Program-made: the position numbers and the translations under genes
Origin: Deinococcus sp. LM3
GTDB lineage: Bacteria; Deinococcota; Deinococci; Deinococcales; Deinococcaceae
Length of the DNA: 64,000 nt
NCBI RefSeq assembly: GCF_002017875.1
Contig: NZ_MUFV01000001.1
Location: 1,948,501-2,012,500 of the forward strand
Reading direction: 5' to 3'
Shown: positions 25,087 to 36,756 of the stretch, in pieces
Numbering within the stretch: the first letter of the stretch is position 1
How the letters are laid out: the number at the start of each line of letters is the position of its first letter
Notes under the pieces: model-generated
What the model saw: the letters and a program-made list of their open reading frames with translations, nothing else
Databases searched by the model: none
Told to the model about the DNA's origin: nothing

Positions 25087-25831
25087 GAGCGCCGAGATCG
25101 TCCCCTTCGACTGGGCGCGGATGCTGCTGGGCGACGCACCCCCGCTGTTCCTGCTCGAGATCGTGTTCCGCACCGCCGTGATCTTCCTGTGGCTGGTGTT
25201 CCTGCTGCGCGTGACCGGCAAGCGCGGACTGGCGCAACTCAGCCCGCTGGAACTCGCCATCGTGATCGGGCTGGGCTCGGCGGCCGGCGATCCCATGTTC
25301 TACCCGGAAGTGCCGCTGCTGCACGCCATGCTGGTCCTGGCCATCGTGGTGGGGTTGCAGCGCCTGCTGTCTCACCTCGTGATCCGCAGCGAGCACGTCG
25401 AGACGTTCATCGAGGGCCTGCCGGTCGAACTCGTCCGGGACGGCGTGCTGCGCGGCGAGGCGTTGCAGCGCGCCAACCTGAGCCGCGAGGACCTGTTCGA
25501 ACGCCTGCGCGCCCAGGGCGTACGCCAACTCGGCGAGGTGCAGCGCGCCTACTTCGAGCAGGACGGCAGCCTGAGCGTCTTCACGCACCCGCACGACCCG
25601 CCGCCGGGCCTGCCGGTCGTGCCGCCCTGGGACCTGGAACCGCCGCGCGCCCTGCTGCCCGGCGACCCGTACTGGGGACCGCTGGCCTGCCTGGGCTGCG
25701 GTGAGCTGCGCGGCGTAGAGGCGGGCGGCCAGCAGGACGCCGGGCAACTGACCAGCACCGACCAGCCGGTCTGCACCTGCGGCGGCGACCGCTGGACGCC
25801 CGCCACCACCGACCCGCTGACCAGGGACTGA
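25085..25831 (+). CDS. YetF-like (DUF421) membrane protein with C-terminal zinc-ribbon-like tail
   Basis: 248 aa. Three N-terminal helices (EIVFRTAVIFLWLVFLLRV, LELAIVIGLGSAAGDPMFY, AMLVLAIVVGLQRLLSHLV) precede the YetF cytoplasmic domain (VETFIEGLPVELVRDGVLR, LSREDLFERLRAQGVRQLGEVQRAYFEQDGSLSVF). An extra tail of about 65 residues holds two cysteine clusters, CLGCGELRG and CTCGGDRW, like a rubredoxin or zinc ribbon. The tail is not part of the usual DUF421 layout. The ATG lies in the end of the family A repeat; no other promoter element is visible. Confidence 0.75.
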   Translation: MSAEIVPFDWARMLLGDAPPLFLLEIVFRTAVIFLWLVFLLRVTGKRGLAQLSPLELAIVIGLGSAAGDPMFYPEVPLLHAMLVLAIVVGLQRLLSHLVIRSEHVETFIEGLPVELVRDGVLRGEALQRANLSREDLFERLRAQGVRQLGEVQRAYFEQDGSLSVFTHPHDPPPGLPVVPPWDLEPPRALLPGDPYWGPLACLGCGELRGVEAGGQQDAGQLTSTDQPVCTCGGDRWTPATTDPLTRD

Positions 25832-25873
25832 TCGGGCGACCGGCCGGGCGGCTTCACGGGCCAGCGGGCCGGG

Positions 25874-26257
25874 TCAGCCCTCGGTGGACGCGCCGGGCCG
25901 GGTGGTCCAGACCGGTTCGGGTTCGATCTGCTCGGCGGGGGCCTTGCCGCGTTCCAGGCCGCTGCTCGCCTCGGTCTGCAGCGGCGTGACGCTCATGCCC
26001 GGCGCGCACTCGATCTGGCAGGACAGGCGCGCCTGACCCAGCAGGCCCTTCTCGCTCAGTTTGTCGAACTCGGCGGCCGTCATGGCGTCCGGTTCCCCTT
26101 CCTGAAAGGTCACGCGGCAGGTCGTGCAGCGCGCCACGCCGCCGCAGCGGTGCAGGATGTCCACCCCGCCGCGCTCCAGCGCCCGCACCAGCCGCTCGCC
26201 GCTGCTCGTCTCGATCTCCCCGAATCCTGCCACCTGCACCGTGAACGTCTGCGTCAT
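25874..26257 (-). CDS. 2Fe-2S ferredoxin
   Basis: 127 aa, plant-type/adrenodoxin-like ferredoxin fold with cluster cysteines in CGGVARCTTCRV and a fourth at LSCQIE. The long C-terminal extension (SGLERGKAPAEQIEPEPVWTT) is acidic and probably disordered. Soluble electron carrier; partner enzyme unknown. ATG 26257 follows GATGCT by 7 nt. It lies directly downstream of the GGDEF gene in the same direction with a 26-bp gap. Confidence 0.85.
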   Translation of the reverse strand: MTQTFTVQVAGFGEIETSSGERLVRALERGGVDILHRCGGVARCTTCRVTFQEGEPDAMTAAEFDKLSEKGLLGQARLSCQIECAPGMSVTPLQTEASSGLERGKAPAEQIEPEPVWTTRPGASTEG

Positions 26258-26283
26258 GCCCTCCAGCATCGCACAGCGCCCGC

Positions 26284-28029
26284 TCAGCGGAACAGGGTGG
26301 GCATGGTGACCTCGCCTTCCACCCACACGCGCCCCTTGCCGCGCCGTTTGCCCCGGATCAGGGCCGTGTCGGCCCGCGCCAGCCACTGGGCGCTGCTCAG
26401 GGAACCCTCGTCCGGGTCCAGGAACGCCAGTCCGGCGGTAGAGGCCAGCGCGTGCGCCACGCCGTCCACGACCACCGGGCGGCGTGCGACGGCTTCCAGT
26501 ACGCCCTCGACACGCAGGCGGACCTCCTCGCGGGACGTGGCCTGCACCAGCAGCGCGAACTCGTCGCCGCCCAGGCGGCCCAGCGTGTCGCCGGCCCGCA
26601 GCGCCGCGAGCATCCGCGCGCCCACGGCGTGCAGCACCTCGTCGCCCGCGTGATGCCCGAAGGTGTCGTTCACCGCCTTGAAGCCGTCCAGGTCGAAGAC
26701 CGCCAGTCCCAGCGACTCGGCTCCCGGTGCGCGCAGCGACTCCTCGAGTTGCGCCACGAAACTCGCGCGGTTGGGCAGGCCCGTCAGGTAATCGGTGGTC
26801 GCCTGCCGCTGCAACTCGACCAGCGGGCGCGTGGCGCGCAGCACGACCGGCCACGCCAGCAGACTGCCGACCAGACTGACCAGCAGCACGAAGGTCAGCG
26901 GACGCCGGTTGCCCCCCAGGCCCGACGTGAAATCCGTGGTGGGCGCGTACACGCCGATCATCCAGGTCACGCCGGGCTGCACCTCGACCGGGCGGATCAC
27001 GGCGGCGAACTGCTGCCCGCTCACGTCATACCAGTGCGTGCCGGGCTGAAGACTGGAGGGCCGTTCCCGGTCCAGCAGCGCCCGCAGCGCCGGGTCCGCC
27101 ACGTCACGCAGCAGCGGGATGCTGCCCGCGCTGGCCTCGCCGGGCCACGCACGCGAGGTGGCGATGGCGTGCCCACGCTCGTCCGTGACGAACGCCCGCC
27201 CGTTCGAGCTGATCTGCACGCCCTGCAGGAACTGCGCGAGTTGCCGCAGCTGCACGTCCGCGCCGATCACGACCTCGCCGCCCGGTGTGGACAGGGCCGA
27301 GGCGACCGTCACGCCCGGCTGACCGGACGACGCGAACACGTAAGGGTCAGTCCACACGACCCGTCCGGCGGCGGCCCGCGCCTGCCGGTACCAGGGACGC
27401 TCGCGCGGGTCGTACGGGTCCGCCAGCGCCGACTGGCCGGTCAGGACGCCCCGCGCGTCGTAGGTGCTGGTCAGCACGCGCCGCTCCGGGCGGACCTCGA
27501 TGACGCGGGAGAAGCGCCCCAGGCTGTCCGGCCCGTCGCGGCGCAGGAACACGAAGCGGCCGTCGCTGTGTCCGACCAGCACGCCGTTCAGTTGCGGCAC
27601 GCTGGCCAGCAGTGCCTGAAAGTTCATGAGTTGCCCGGCCGGGTCGTCGGCACTGAGCAGCCCGCTGGCCATGTTCGCGCGGTTGATCTGCACGATCTGC
27701 GACGCGAACTGAAGGTACCCGGCGACGTTCTCGGACGCGACCCGCGCCAGTTGTTCCAGTGAACCCTGCGCCTGGGTCTTCACGGTCCGTTCCGAGCCCT
27801 GCCGGTCACTCCAGAGGGCCACCAGCAGTGTCAATGTCTGAGTGGCCACCAGCGCGGCCAGCAACCAGCCCCGGGACCGTGAAAAGGCCCGGAGCGCCTG
27901 CGTGGGCGTCAGTGACTTGGATACGACCGGCCTGGGACGAACCTGAGAAATACGAACAACCTCACGGCAGTCTAGGGCCTGCCCCCCCGCCGGGTATCCC
28001 CAGCCGGGGGTAACTGGGCGCAGGGTCAC
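26284..28029 (-). CDS. Membrane Cache-GGDEF protein, diguanylate cyclase
   Basis: 581 aa. Synthesises c-di-GMP. Two membrane helices (about residues 55-72 and 374-392) flank an extracytoplasmic double-Cache sensor (DPYDPRERPWYRQARAAAGRVVWTDPYVF). The GGDEF domain is intact: active-site GGDEF at residues 487-491, DLDGFKAVNDTFGH for metal and substrate binding. The start is uncertain: the only in-frame start codon before the first helix is GTG 28029, while a TAGACT box lies inside the frame near 27974 with no ATG/GTG/TTG close by in frame. No EAL domain is present in the window. Confidence 0.85.
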   Translation of the reverse strand: MTLRPVTPGWGYPAGGQALDCREVVRISQVRPRPVVSKSLTPTQALRAFSRSRGWLLAALVATQTLTLLVALWSDRQGSERTVKTQAQGSLEQLARVASENVAGYLQFASQIVQINRANMASGLLSADDPAGQLMNFQALLASVPQLNGVLVGHSDGRFVFLRRDGPDSLGRFSRVIEVRPERRVLTSTYDARGVLTGQSALADPYDPRERPWYRQARAAAGRVVWTDPYVFASSGQPGVTVASALSTPGGEVVIGADVQLRQLAQFLQGVQISSNGRAFVTDERGHAIATSRAWPGEASAGSIPLLRDVADPALRALLDRERPSSLQPGTHWYDVSGQQFAAVIRPVEVQPGVTWMIGVYAPTTDFTSGLGGNRRPLTFVLLVSLVGSLLAWPVVLRATRPLVELQRQATTDYLTGLPNRASFVAQLEESLRAPGAESLGLAVFDLDGFKAVNDTFGHHAGDEVLHAVGARMLAALRAGDTLGRLGGDEFALLVQATSREEVRLRVEGVLEAVARRPVVVDGVAHALASTAGLAFLDPDEGSLSSAQWLARADTALIRGKRRGKGRVWVEGEVTMPTLFR

Positions 28030-28120
28030 TGCATACAGGGTCGCTGGGCCAGGGGGAAACGAAGGTAAGGAACCGTGGGTTCAGGCCGGGTCGGCGTCAG
28101 GTGGATCAGGGCAGGCCAGT

Positions 28121-29797
28121 TCAGGGCAGGTAGGCCCAGGCGTTCACGTCCAGCAGGCCGCGCGGCGTGAGTTTCAGGGCCGGAATCACGGTCAGGCCCA
28201 GGAAACTCAGGGTGGTCACCGGGTACGGCAGGCGGCAGCCCAGCGCCCGGCACGCCGCCGTGACCTCACCCAGGCGCGCGGCCGCCTCTGCGGGGGGCAG
28301 GTCGGTCATCAGGCCCGCGAACGGCAGTGGCAGACTGGCCCGCACCTCGCCGCCCGACACGACCACCACGCCGCCACCCATGGCCTCCAGTGCCCGCCCG
28401 GCGGCGCGCACGTCCGCGTCGGTGCCGCCCAGGAACGCCGCGTGGTGCGCGTCGTGCAGCACGCTGATGCCCAGCGTCCCCCCGTCCCCCATGCCCGTGC
28501 CGGAGGTCAGGCACGCCGACCACTCGCCCCGACCGTAGCGGTCCGCGACGACCAGCCGCGCGTCCCCGCTGCCCGGCTCGCCCACCCCGGTCGTGATCTG
28601 CGACGCGCTGACCTGCATGACCGGCCAGTGCGCCGGCACCCCGAACGTCGCGGCGTCCCACCCGGCCCCCAGGTTCACGCCTCCACCCGGCAGCGGCGGC
28701 GTGACCGTCCCGGCGCGCGCCTCCTGCCCGCCCACGAAGGTCTCCAGCACCCCGAAGTCCGACAGGTCCCGCAGCAGCACGAAATCCGCGTGGTACCCCG
28801 GCGCGACCAGCCCGGAGTCGTGCAGGCCCCAGTACTCGGCCGGGTTGCAGGTCACCAGCGCCACCGCGTCGGCCGGGTGCAGGCCACCCGCCACGCAGGT
28901 GCGCAGCAGGCGGTCCAGGTGCCCCAGTTCCAGCAGTTCGTCCACGCTCACGTCGTCACTGACCAGCATGGCCCGCCGGGGCCGTTCCAGCAGCACCGGC
29001 AGCAGCGCCTCCAGGTTCCGCGCGGCCGAGCCCTCCCGCACCATCAGCCACAGGCCCGCCCGCAGGCGCTCGCGGGCCTCGTCGGGCGTGGTCGCCTCGT
29101 GATCCGAGTGCAGGCCCGCCGCCGCGTACCCCATCAGGTCCCGGCCCCGCACGCCCGACGCGTGCCCGTCCAGCCGCAGGCCCGAGCCACGCCCGGCCTC
29201 CAGCACGTCCCACACGTCCCCGCTGCCGCCCAGCACGCCGGGGTAGTTCATCATCTCGGCCAGACCCAGCACGCCCGGCAGGCGCAACATGTCTGCCACG
29301 CCCGCCGCGTCGACCACCGCGCCACCCGACTCGAACGGACTGGCCGGCACGCACGACGGCGCCGACGCCCACACCCGCAGCCCCGACGAACGGCCCGCCG
29401 CGAGCATCCACTCCAGGCCCGCCGCGCCCAGCACGTTCACCAGTTCGTGCGGTTCGGCCACCACGCCCGTCGTGCCGCGCCCCAGCACCGCGCCCGCAAA
29501 GCCCGCCGGGGTCAGCAGGCTCGACTCGATATGCACGTGCCCGTCAATGAAGCCCGGCGCGAGAAACGCCCCGCGCGCCTCAATGACCCGCGCCGCCTGA
29601 AAGCCGGAGCCTAGCGCCGCGATCCGCCCGTCCGCGACGAGCACGTCCGCCGCGAACACCTCGCGCGTGGCGGGCTGCACCACCTGCGCGCCCCGCACCA
29701 GCAGGTCGCCGGGTTCCTCACCGCGCGCCACCCGCACCAGACGGCGGCGATCCACTCCACGCATTCCTTCAGACACACCCGCAGACACACCAGACAT
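28121..29797 (-). CDS. ade: Adenine deaminase
   Basis: Deaminates adenine to hypoxanthine; amidohydrolase superfamily, cytoplasmic, needs a bimetal site. 558 aa. Metal ligands are visible in FIDGHVHIESSLL (HxH), GVVAEPHELVNV, RLDGHASGVRG and HSDHEATTPDEA. The C-terminal domain has LHDAHHAAFLG and LPLPFAGLMTD. ATG 29797 has TACACT 5 nt upstream. Downstream there is no gene for 91 bp. Together with xpt it fits purine salvage. Confidence 0.92.
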   Translation of the reverse strand: MSGVSAGVSEGMRGVDRRRLVRVARGEEPGDLLVRGAQVVQPATREVFAADVLVADGRIAALGSGFQAARVIEARGAFLAPGFIDGHVHIESSLLTPAGFAGAVLGRGTTGVVAEPHELVNVLGAAGLEWMLAAGRSSGLRVWASAPSCVPASPFESGGAVVDAAGVADMLRLPGVLGLAEMMNYPGVLGGSGDVWDVLEAGRGSGLRLDGHASGVRGRDLMGYAAAGLHSDHEATTPDEARERLRAGLWLMVREGSAARNLEALLPVLLERPRRAMLVSDDVSVDELLELGHLDRLLRTCVAGGLHPADAVALVTCNPAEYWGLHDSGLVAPGYHADFVLLRDLSDFGVLETFVGGQEARAGTVTPPLPGGGVNLGAGWDAATFGVPAHWPVMQVSASQITTGVGEPGSGDARLVVADRYGRGEWSACLTSGTGMGDGGTLGISVLHDAHHAAFLGGTDADVRAAGRALEAMGGGVVVVSGGEVRASLPLPFAGLMTDLPPAEAAARLGEVTAACRALGCRLPYPVTTLSFLGLTVIPALKLTPRGLLDVNAWAYLP

Positions 29798-29848
29798 GAC
29801 GCAGTGTAGGGGAGAAGGCCGCCCGCGCACCCCGCCTGCCCAGACCCG

Positions 29849-30706
29849 TCACTCCCGGCCCGGCGGCACGTTCAGGGGCGGCCCCTTGAACGACCGCAGC
29901 AGCGCCCCGCGTTCCTCCAGCGCCTGCCGGAACAACGCCTGCTGGTACGCCCGCGCGTCGTTCACGGCCTTGCCGGGCTTGCGCGCCTGCCCCGGCACCT
30001 GACCCGGCACCGGCTGGGGCGAATGTTTCGGCGTGGGCGCCAGCCCCCCGAACCGCCGCGCGCGGAACATGCCCGGATGCTCCTCGAACACCGCTGTCAC
30101 CCCGTCCGGCAGCCCCGCCAGATGCGCGGCGAACACCTGCTCCTGCGCCAGTTCCGCGTGCGCCGCGCCCGGCCCCAGTTCCGTCAGCAGGCGGTCGATC
30201 AGCGCGAACACCAGCGCCGCGTACGCCTCCACCTCGGCCCGCGACGGCAGCGCCCCCCGGTGAATCACGCGGTTCCGGAAGTCCGTGCCCAGGCCCCGCG
30301 CCGTCAGGAAATCCGGCTCGCGACCCTCGCGCAGCAAGTACGCCAGCGCGAACATCCCCAGCTGCCTCTCGGACTGACTGGACACATGCCGCCACGTCCC
30401 CTCCAGTCCCGACAGCGCCGCCCCGAACTCCTGCTCGGCGTTCGCGGCGCGCTCCAGCGTGAACGCCCACACGTAGAACTCGAAAAACCGCTCCAGCGCC
30501 GCCGCGAAACTCGCCACCGCCTCACGCGCGTACCCGTCCATCAGCGCCCGCGTGCCCAGGTCGAACAGCACCTCGAAGCGCTGCTTGCGCAGGAACACGC
30601 AGTACCGCGCCCCGCAGTGCGCGCACGTCAGGTCATGCACGGAACTGTCCGTGAACTCCGCGCGGTTCTCACGGGCGCACGCCGGGCAGACGGTCGGGAA
30701 CTCCAT
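29849..30706 (-). CDS. Zinc-ribbon protein with HEPN-like RNxxxH motif, unknown function
   Basis: 285 aa, soluble. The N terminus is a zinc ribbon (CPACAREN ... CAHCGARYC). An all-helical middle follows, and at about residue 145 there is DFRNRVIHRG, an R-N-x3-H motif like that of HEPN domains, which are often RNases or nucleotide-binding. The C terminus has a Pro/Gln linker and a basic helical tail. The HEPN call is mine from one motif; no antitoxin (MNT) neighbour is seen. TAGACT lies 7 nt before ATG. No defence or mobile genes adjoin it. Confidence 0.6.
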   Translation of the reverse strand: MEFPTVCPACARENRAEFTDSSVHDLTCAHCGARYCVFLRKQRFEVLFDLGTRALMDGYAREAVASFAAALERFFEFYVWAFTLERAANAEQEFGAALSGLEGTWRHVSSQSERQLGMFALAYLLREGREPDFLTARGLGTDFRNRVIHRGALPSRAEVEAYAALVFALIDRLLTELGPGAAHAELAQEQVFAAHLAGLPDGVTAVFEEHPGMFRARRFGGLAPTPKHSPQPVPGQVPGQARKPGKAVNDARAYQQALFRQALEERGALLRSFKGPPLNVPPGRE

Positions 30707-30716
30707 ACCCGCGAGT

Positions 30717-31210
30717 CTACCCGCGTGGCTCTGGTGGCAGGGGAACGGGCATCACGCCCCGCTCCACGACCCGTATCATCCCCGTCCGTCCGGCGCGCAG
30801 GTCTTCCAGCGCCGCCGCGACATCGGGCACCAGCGGCTGAGGCAGGGCCGCCGGGTCGCACCAGCGCAGCTCCGCGATCTCATCCGGGTGGAGGATGGTC
30901 GCGGCCTGCTGGCCGCCCACGATCCGCGCGCTGAACACGTGCGCCAGCACGTCCGGCCAGCCTCCGCCGCGCAGTTCGTACAGCCCGATCACGCCCGTCA
31001 GCTCGACCGCGATCCCGGCCTCCTCGGCCGCCTCGCGCACCGCTGCCTGCGGCGCGGTCTCGCCGGGGTCCACCACGCCGCCCGGCACTCCCCAGAACCG
31101 GGCACCGTAGTTCTGCCGCACCAGCAGCACCTGTCCAGCCCCGTTCAGGATGACGCAGGCTGCGCACTGCCGGGGCGTCTGTGCCGCGCCGGTCATCGGT
31201 GCAGGCAGAG

Positions 31211-31214
<4 letters not shown>
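30717..31214 (-). CDS. NUDIX hydrolase
   Basis: About 165 aa. Hydrolyses a nucleoside diphosphate linked to another moiety. The Nudix box is GGVVDPGETAPQAAVREAAEEAGI (all conserved Gly/Glu present), at about residues 48-71. The GTG at 31214 overlaps the stop of the C39 peptidase gene (GTGA), suggesting coupling; an ATG at 31196 is an alternative start. Substrate not predictable. Confidence 0.85.
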
Positions 31215-32296
<1,082 letters not shown>

Positions 32297-32359
32297 GTGT
32301 GCCCCGAACTATGCCGCGCCGCGCCGCCGGGGGGATGAGGAGACTTGGCCCGCGCGCCC

Positions 32360-33367
32360 TTACGCGCCGCCCTGCAGGTACAGGAACGCCTCGGGCAGTG
32401 CCTCACGCCACGTGACCCAGTTGTGCCCGCTGGGGTACTCGCGGTACTGGTGATCCAGGCCCAGGTCGGCGAACAGGCCCGCCATGCGGCGGTTCGGGCC
32501 GGTCAGCCATTCCAGCGTGCCGGTGTCCAGGCTGGTCGTCAGGTGCGTGGGCGGGTTGTCGCGTAGCTGCTCCAGCAGCCACTCGCCGGCGGTGGTGGTA
32601 TCGATCACGCCGTCGCGGGTCGCGCCGGGCCGCGCGATGAACGCCCCGCTGTGCGCCGCCACCCGGCTGAACAGCTCCGGGTGCCGCGCGCCCAGGAACA
32701 GGCTGATCAGCCCGCCCAGACTGGCGCCCCACAGGCCCCGCACGGACGCCTGTACCAGCGGCCCCTCCACGCGCGGCATCACCTCGGTGGTCAGGAAGTC
32801 CAGGTAGCGGGGGTTCAGGTAGTACTCCTCGTTCCGGTTGCCCGGTTCCACGAACACCAGGGCCGCGCCGTCCGTCAGCCCGGCCTGCACCGCGCGGTCC
32901 ATCACGTCCCCCAGTTTCCCCGTGCGGTAGAACGCCACGCCGTCCTGCACGTAGTACACCGGCAGCGGCCCGCCCGCGTACCCGTGCGGCGTGTACACGA
33001 TCGCCCGGCGCGTTCCCGGAAACACCGTGCCCTCCCAGGTCAGGCGGTGCGCCGTCCCCTTCAGGGTCGCGTCCGGCGCCTGCCACAACGGGTGCCGGGC
33101 GTACTCGCCCACCACTGCCGCGCGCGGGTAAGGCCACCACGGATTCAGGGACTTCTGCGCGTTGTCCGGGTCCGCGAACGCCTCACCGGCCGCGTCCACC
33201 CACGCGTACTCCACCCACGCCCCACGCGGCAGGCGCAACCGCACCGGCGCGCCATCCACCACCGGCAGCGGCGCGCGCTTGCGCCAGTCCGTCATGTCCC
33301 CGATCAGGCCCACGGCACCCGCCGGAGGCGAGAACGTCACCCACTGCCCATCCACCGAAACAGCCAT
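32360..33367 (-). CDS. Enterochelin-esterase-like alpha/beta hydrolase
   Basis: 335 aa, no signal peptide. N-terminal Ig/CBM48-like domain (VTFSPPAGAVGLIGDMTDW; PRGAWVEYAWVDAAGE) followed by an esterase D/Fes-type hydrolase. The nucleophile is the Ser in GLWGASLGGLIS and the His is in SGHNWVTWREALP. Could hydrolyse an ester of a siderophore or a sugar; no iron-uptake genes adjoin. TACACT is 7 nt before ATG. Confidence 0.82.
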   Translation of the reverse strand: MAVSVDGQWVTFSPPAGAVGLIGDMTDWRKRAPLPVVDGAPVRLRLPRGAWVEYAWVDAAGEAFADPDNAQKSLNPWWPYPRAAVVGEYARHPLWQAPDATLKGTAHRLTWEGTVFPGTRRAIVYTPHGYAGGPLPVYYVQDGVAFYRTGKLGDVMDRAVQAGLTDGAALVFVEPGNRNEEYYLNPRYLDFLTTEVMPRVEGPLVQASVRGLWGASLGGLISLFLGARHPELFSRVAAHSGAFIARPGATRDGVIDTTTAGEWLLEQLRDNPPTHLTTSLDTGTLEWLTGPNRRMAGLFADLGLDHQYREYPSGHNWVTWREALPEAFLYLQGGA

Positions 33368-33440
33368 GCCCGCAAGTGTAAGGGAGTGGTGCGCGGGACG
33401 CAGGGCGCGGGGCCCAGTCAGGGAAACGGGTCAGGGAAAC

Positions 33441-33483
33441 GGGAGGCGGGAAGCGGTCAGTCCTTCACCGCTTCCCGCCTCCC
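33441..33483. terminator. Long hairpin, 17-bp stem
   Basis: GGGAGGCGGGAAGCGGT pairs perfectly with ACCGCTTCCCGCCTCCC, loop 9 nt. It lies 17 nt after the stop of the acyl-CoA ligase gene on the minus strand. Direct repeats GGGAAACGGG flank it on the right-hand side. No long U tract. Confidence 0.6.
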
Positions 33484-33499
33484 GCTTTCCCGCTTACGC

Positions 33500-35203
<1,704 letters not shown>

Positions 35204-35278
35204 TGAAACCTCCGCGGGTGCGCTGCCATGTGGGCCACGGGCGGCCCGGCAGGTGCACCTGATCCTTTGAATGCCGCG

Positions 35279-35284
35279 ATTATA
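35279..35284 (-). promoter_or_regulatory. -10 box TATAAT for the acyl-CoA ligase
   Basis: A perfect TATAAT on the minus strand, 75 nt before ATG 35203. No good -35 is visible. The leader would be about 70 nt with a Shine-Dalgarno sequence. Confidence 0.5.
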
Positions 35285-35364
35285 CGGGCGTGGGCGCGTT
35301 GTTCTGTACCGGGGTCAGATTCGGGGCGTTTCTGCGTGAGGCACACCCCGCCCCCGGCCCGCGT

Positions 35365-35802
35365 TCAGGAGCGCCCCAGCAGGTACAGTTCCAGGATCTG
35401 CACGGCGGCCGCCTCGTCCTCGTCGGCGGCGCCCAGGTCGCGGGCGCGGCGGGTCGTGAACCGCTCGTCCTGGTAGGCGATCACGTAGCCCTTCTCGGTC
35501 AGGATCTTCCCGAAGGCCCGGACGCGGTCGGCGGCCGGGCTGTGCGCGCCATCGGTGCGCAGCGGCAACCCCAGCAGCAGCAGGGTCGCGCCGGTCTCTG
35601 CGACCTTCAGGCGCACGGCCTTCAGGTCCAGCGGCAGCCGCTTGCGGTCCACGCTGCCCCGCCCGAACGCCAGCGTGCCCGCATTCACCGCGAAGCCGAT
35701 GCGGTTCTTGCTGACATCCAGCGCCAGGATCACGGGCCGCCCGGCTGCATTCGGGGTGCCGGTCTGGTCGGCGTTCAGGGACTCTGGGTGGGGGTCGCTC
35801 AC
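35365..35802 (-). CDS. ruvX: RuvX/YqgF Holliday-junction resolvase-like nuclease
   Basis: 145 aa, RNase H-like fold. Motif I is ALDVSKNRIGFAVN (catalytic Asp), motif II LLLGLPLRTDG, and motif III DERFTTRRA with a second acidic residue nearby. The protein takes part in pre-16S rRNA processing in E. coli. GTG 35802 with TACACT 7 nt upstream gives the expected short N terminus. Divergent from the enoyl-CoA hydratase-type gene, 46 bp apart. Confidence 0.85.
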   Translation of the reverse strand: MSDPHPESLNADQTGTPNAAGRPVILALDVSKNRIGFAVNAGTLAFGRGSVDRKRLPLDLKAVRLKVAETGATLLLLGLPLRTDGAHSPAADRVRAFGKILTEKGYVIAYQDERFTTRRARDLGAADEDEAAAVQILELYLLGRS

Positions 35803-35848
35803 GCGGGCGAGTGTACCGCGCGCCCCGGCAGGCGGTACCCTGACGGGC

Positions 35849-36637
35849 ATGACCCAAACGAGCGTTATTGCCGCGCACACCAGCGCAGGCGTGCGGACCC
35901 TGACCCTCAACCGCCCGGACCGCCTGAACGCCGCCAACGACGAGCTGCTGCTCGCCCTGACCGCCGAACTGCGCGACGCCGACGCCGACAGCGCCGTGCG
36001 CGTGGTCGTGATCACCGGGGCCGGGCGCGGCTTCTGCGCCGGGCAGGACCTCGGGGACGTGTCCGGGCGCGGCATGACCTTCACCGAGCACCTGAACGCC
36101 ACGTACAACCCCCTGATCCGCACCATCCGTGGCCTGGGCAAACCCGTGATCACCGCCGTGAACGGCGTGGCCGCCGGGGCCGGCGCGAGCCTCGCCCTCA
36201 GCGGCGACATCCGCCTGTGGGCGCAGTCTGCCAGCCTGATTGAGGTGTTCAGCAACATCGCCCTCGTCCCGGACTCCGGCAGCACGTGGTTCCTGCCGCG
36301 CCTCGTGGGCTACCACCGCGCCTTCGAGATGATGGCCCTCGCCGAGCGCGTCCGGGCCGACGACGCCCTGCGCCTGGGCCTGTGCGAGCAGGTCTTCCCG
36401 GACGACACCTTCGAGCAGACCGTGCAGGCCTACGCCGAACGACTCGCCGCGCGCCCCGCCAACGCCCTGAAACTCACCAAGCAGGCCCTGAACGCCGCCA
36501 TGACCGGCACCCTCGACGAGGCGCTGGATCAGGAAGCCGTCCTGCAACAGCTCGCCGGCGACCACTGGGAACACGAGGAAGGCGTGAGCGCCTTCAAGGA
36601 AAAACGCCCCGCACAGTTCGTACGGGACGTGAAGTAA
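35849..36637 (+). CDS. Enoyl-CoA hydratase/isomerase, PaaG-like
   Basis: 262 aa crotonase. The oxyanion-hole segments are GAGRGFCAGQDLGDV and GVAAGAGASLALSGDIRLWA. It resembles PaaG, the isomerase of epoxyphenylacetyl-CoA, throughout: FCAGQDL, the NIALVPDSGSTWFLPR segment, and the C-terminal HEEGVSAFKEKRPAQF. The full paa pathway is not in the window, so general enoyl-CoA hydratase activity is as likely. TACCCT at 35836 is 7 nt before ATG. Confidence 0.82.
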   Translation: MTQTSVIAAHTSAGVRTLTLNRPDRLNAANDELLLALTAELRDADADSAVRVVVITGAGRGFCAGQDLGDVSGRGMTFTEHLNATYNPLIRTIRGLGKPVITAVNGVAAGAGASLALSGDIRLWAQSASLIEVFSNIALVPDSGSTWFLPRLVGYHRAFEMMALAERVRADDALRLGLCEQVFPDDTFEQTVQAYAERLAARPANALKLTKQALNAAMTGTLDEALDQEAVLQQLAGDHWEHEEGVSAFKEKRPAQFVRDVK

Positions 36638-36756
36638 CTGGGGCTGTAGGCAGGCAAGGCAGAGGCGGGTGGCCTTGACCTGGGCCGGTTCGGCGCGCAG
36701 ACGCTGTTGACCATCAGCCATCAGCCATCAGCCATCAGCCATCAGCCATCAGCCGT
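36638..36756. repeat. Family C heptad array in a convergent gap
   Basis: CCATCAG occurs six times in perfect tandem at 36711-36752. It is preceded by ACGCTGTTGA, as at 4629 before the other array. Possible terminator region for the two facing genes. Confidence 0.75.

Noticed and set aside
36711..36752. Tandem CCATCAG units as a CRISPR array
   Set aside because: The units are 7 bp and contiguous with no spacers, and no cas genes are near.
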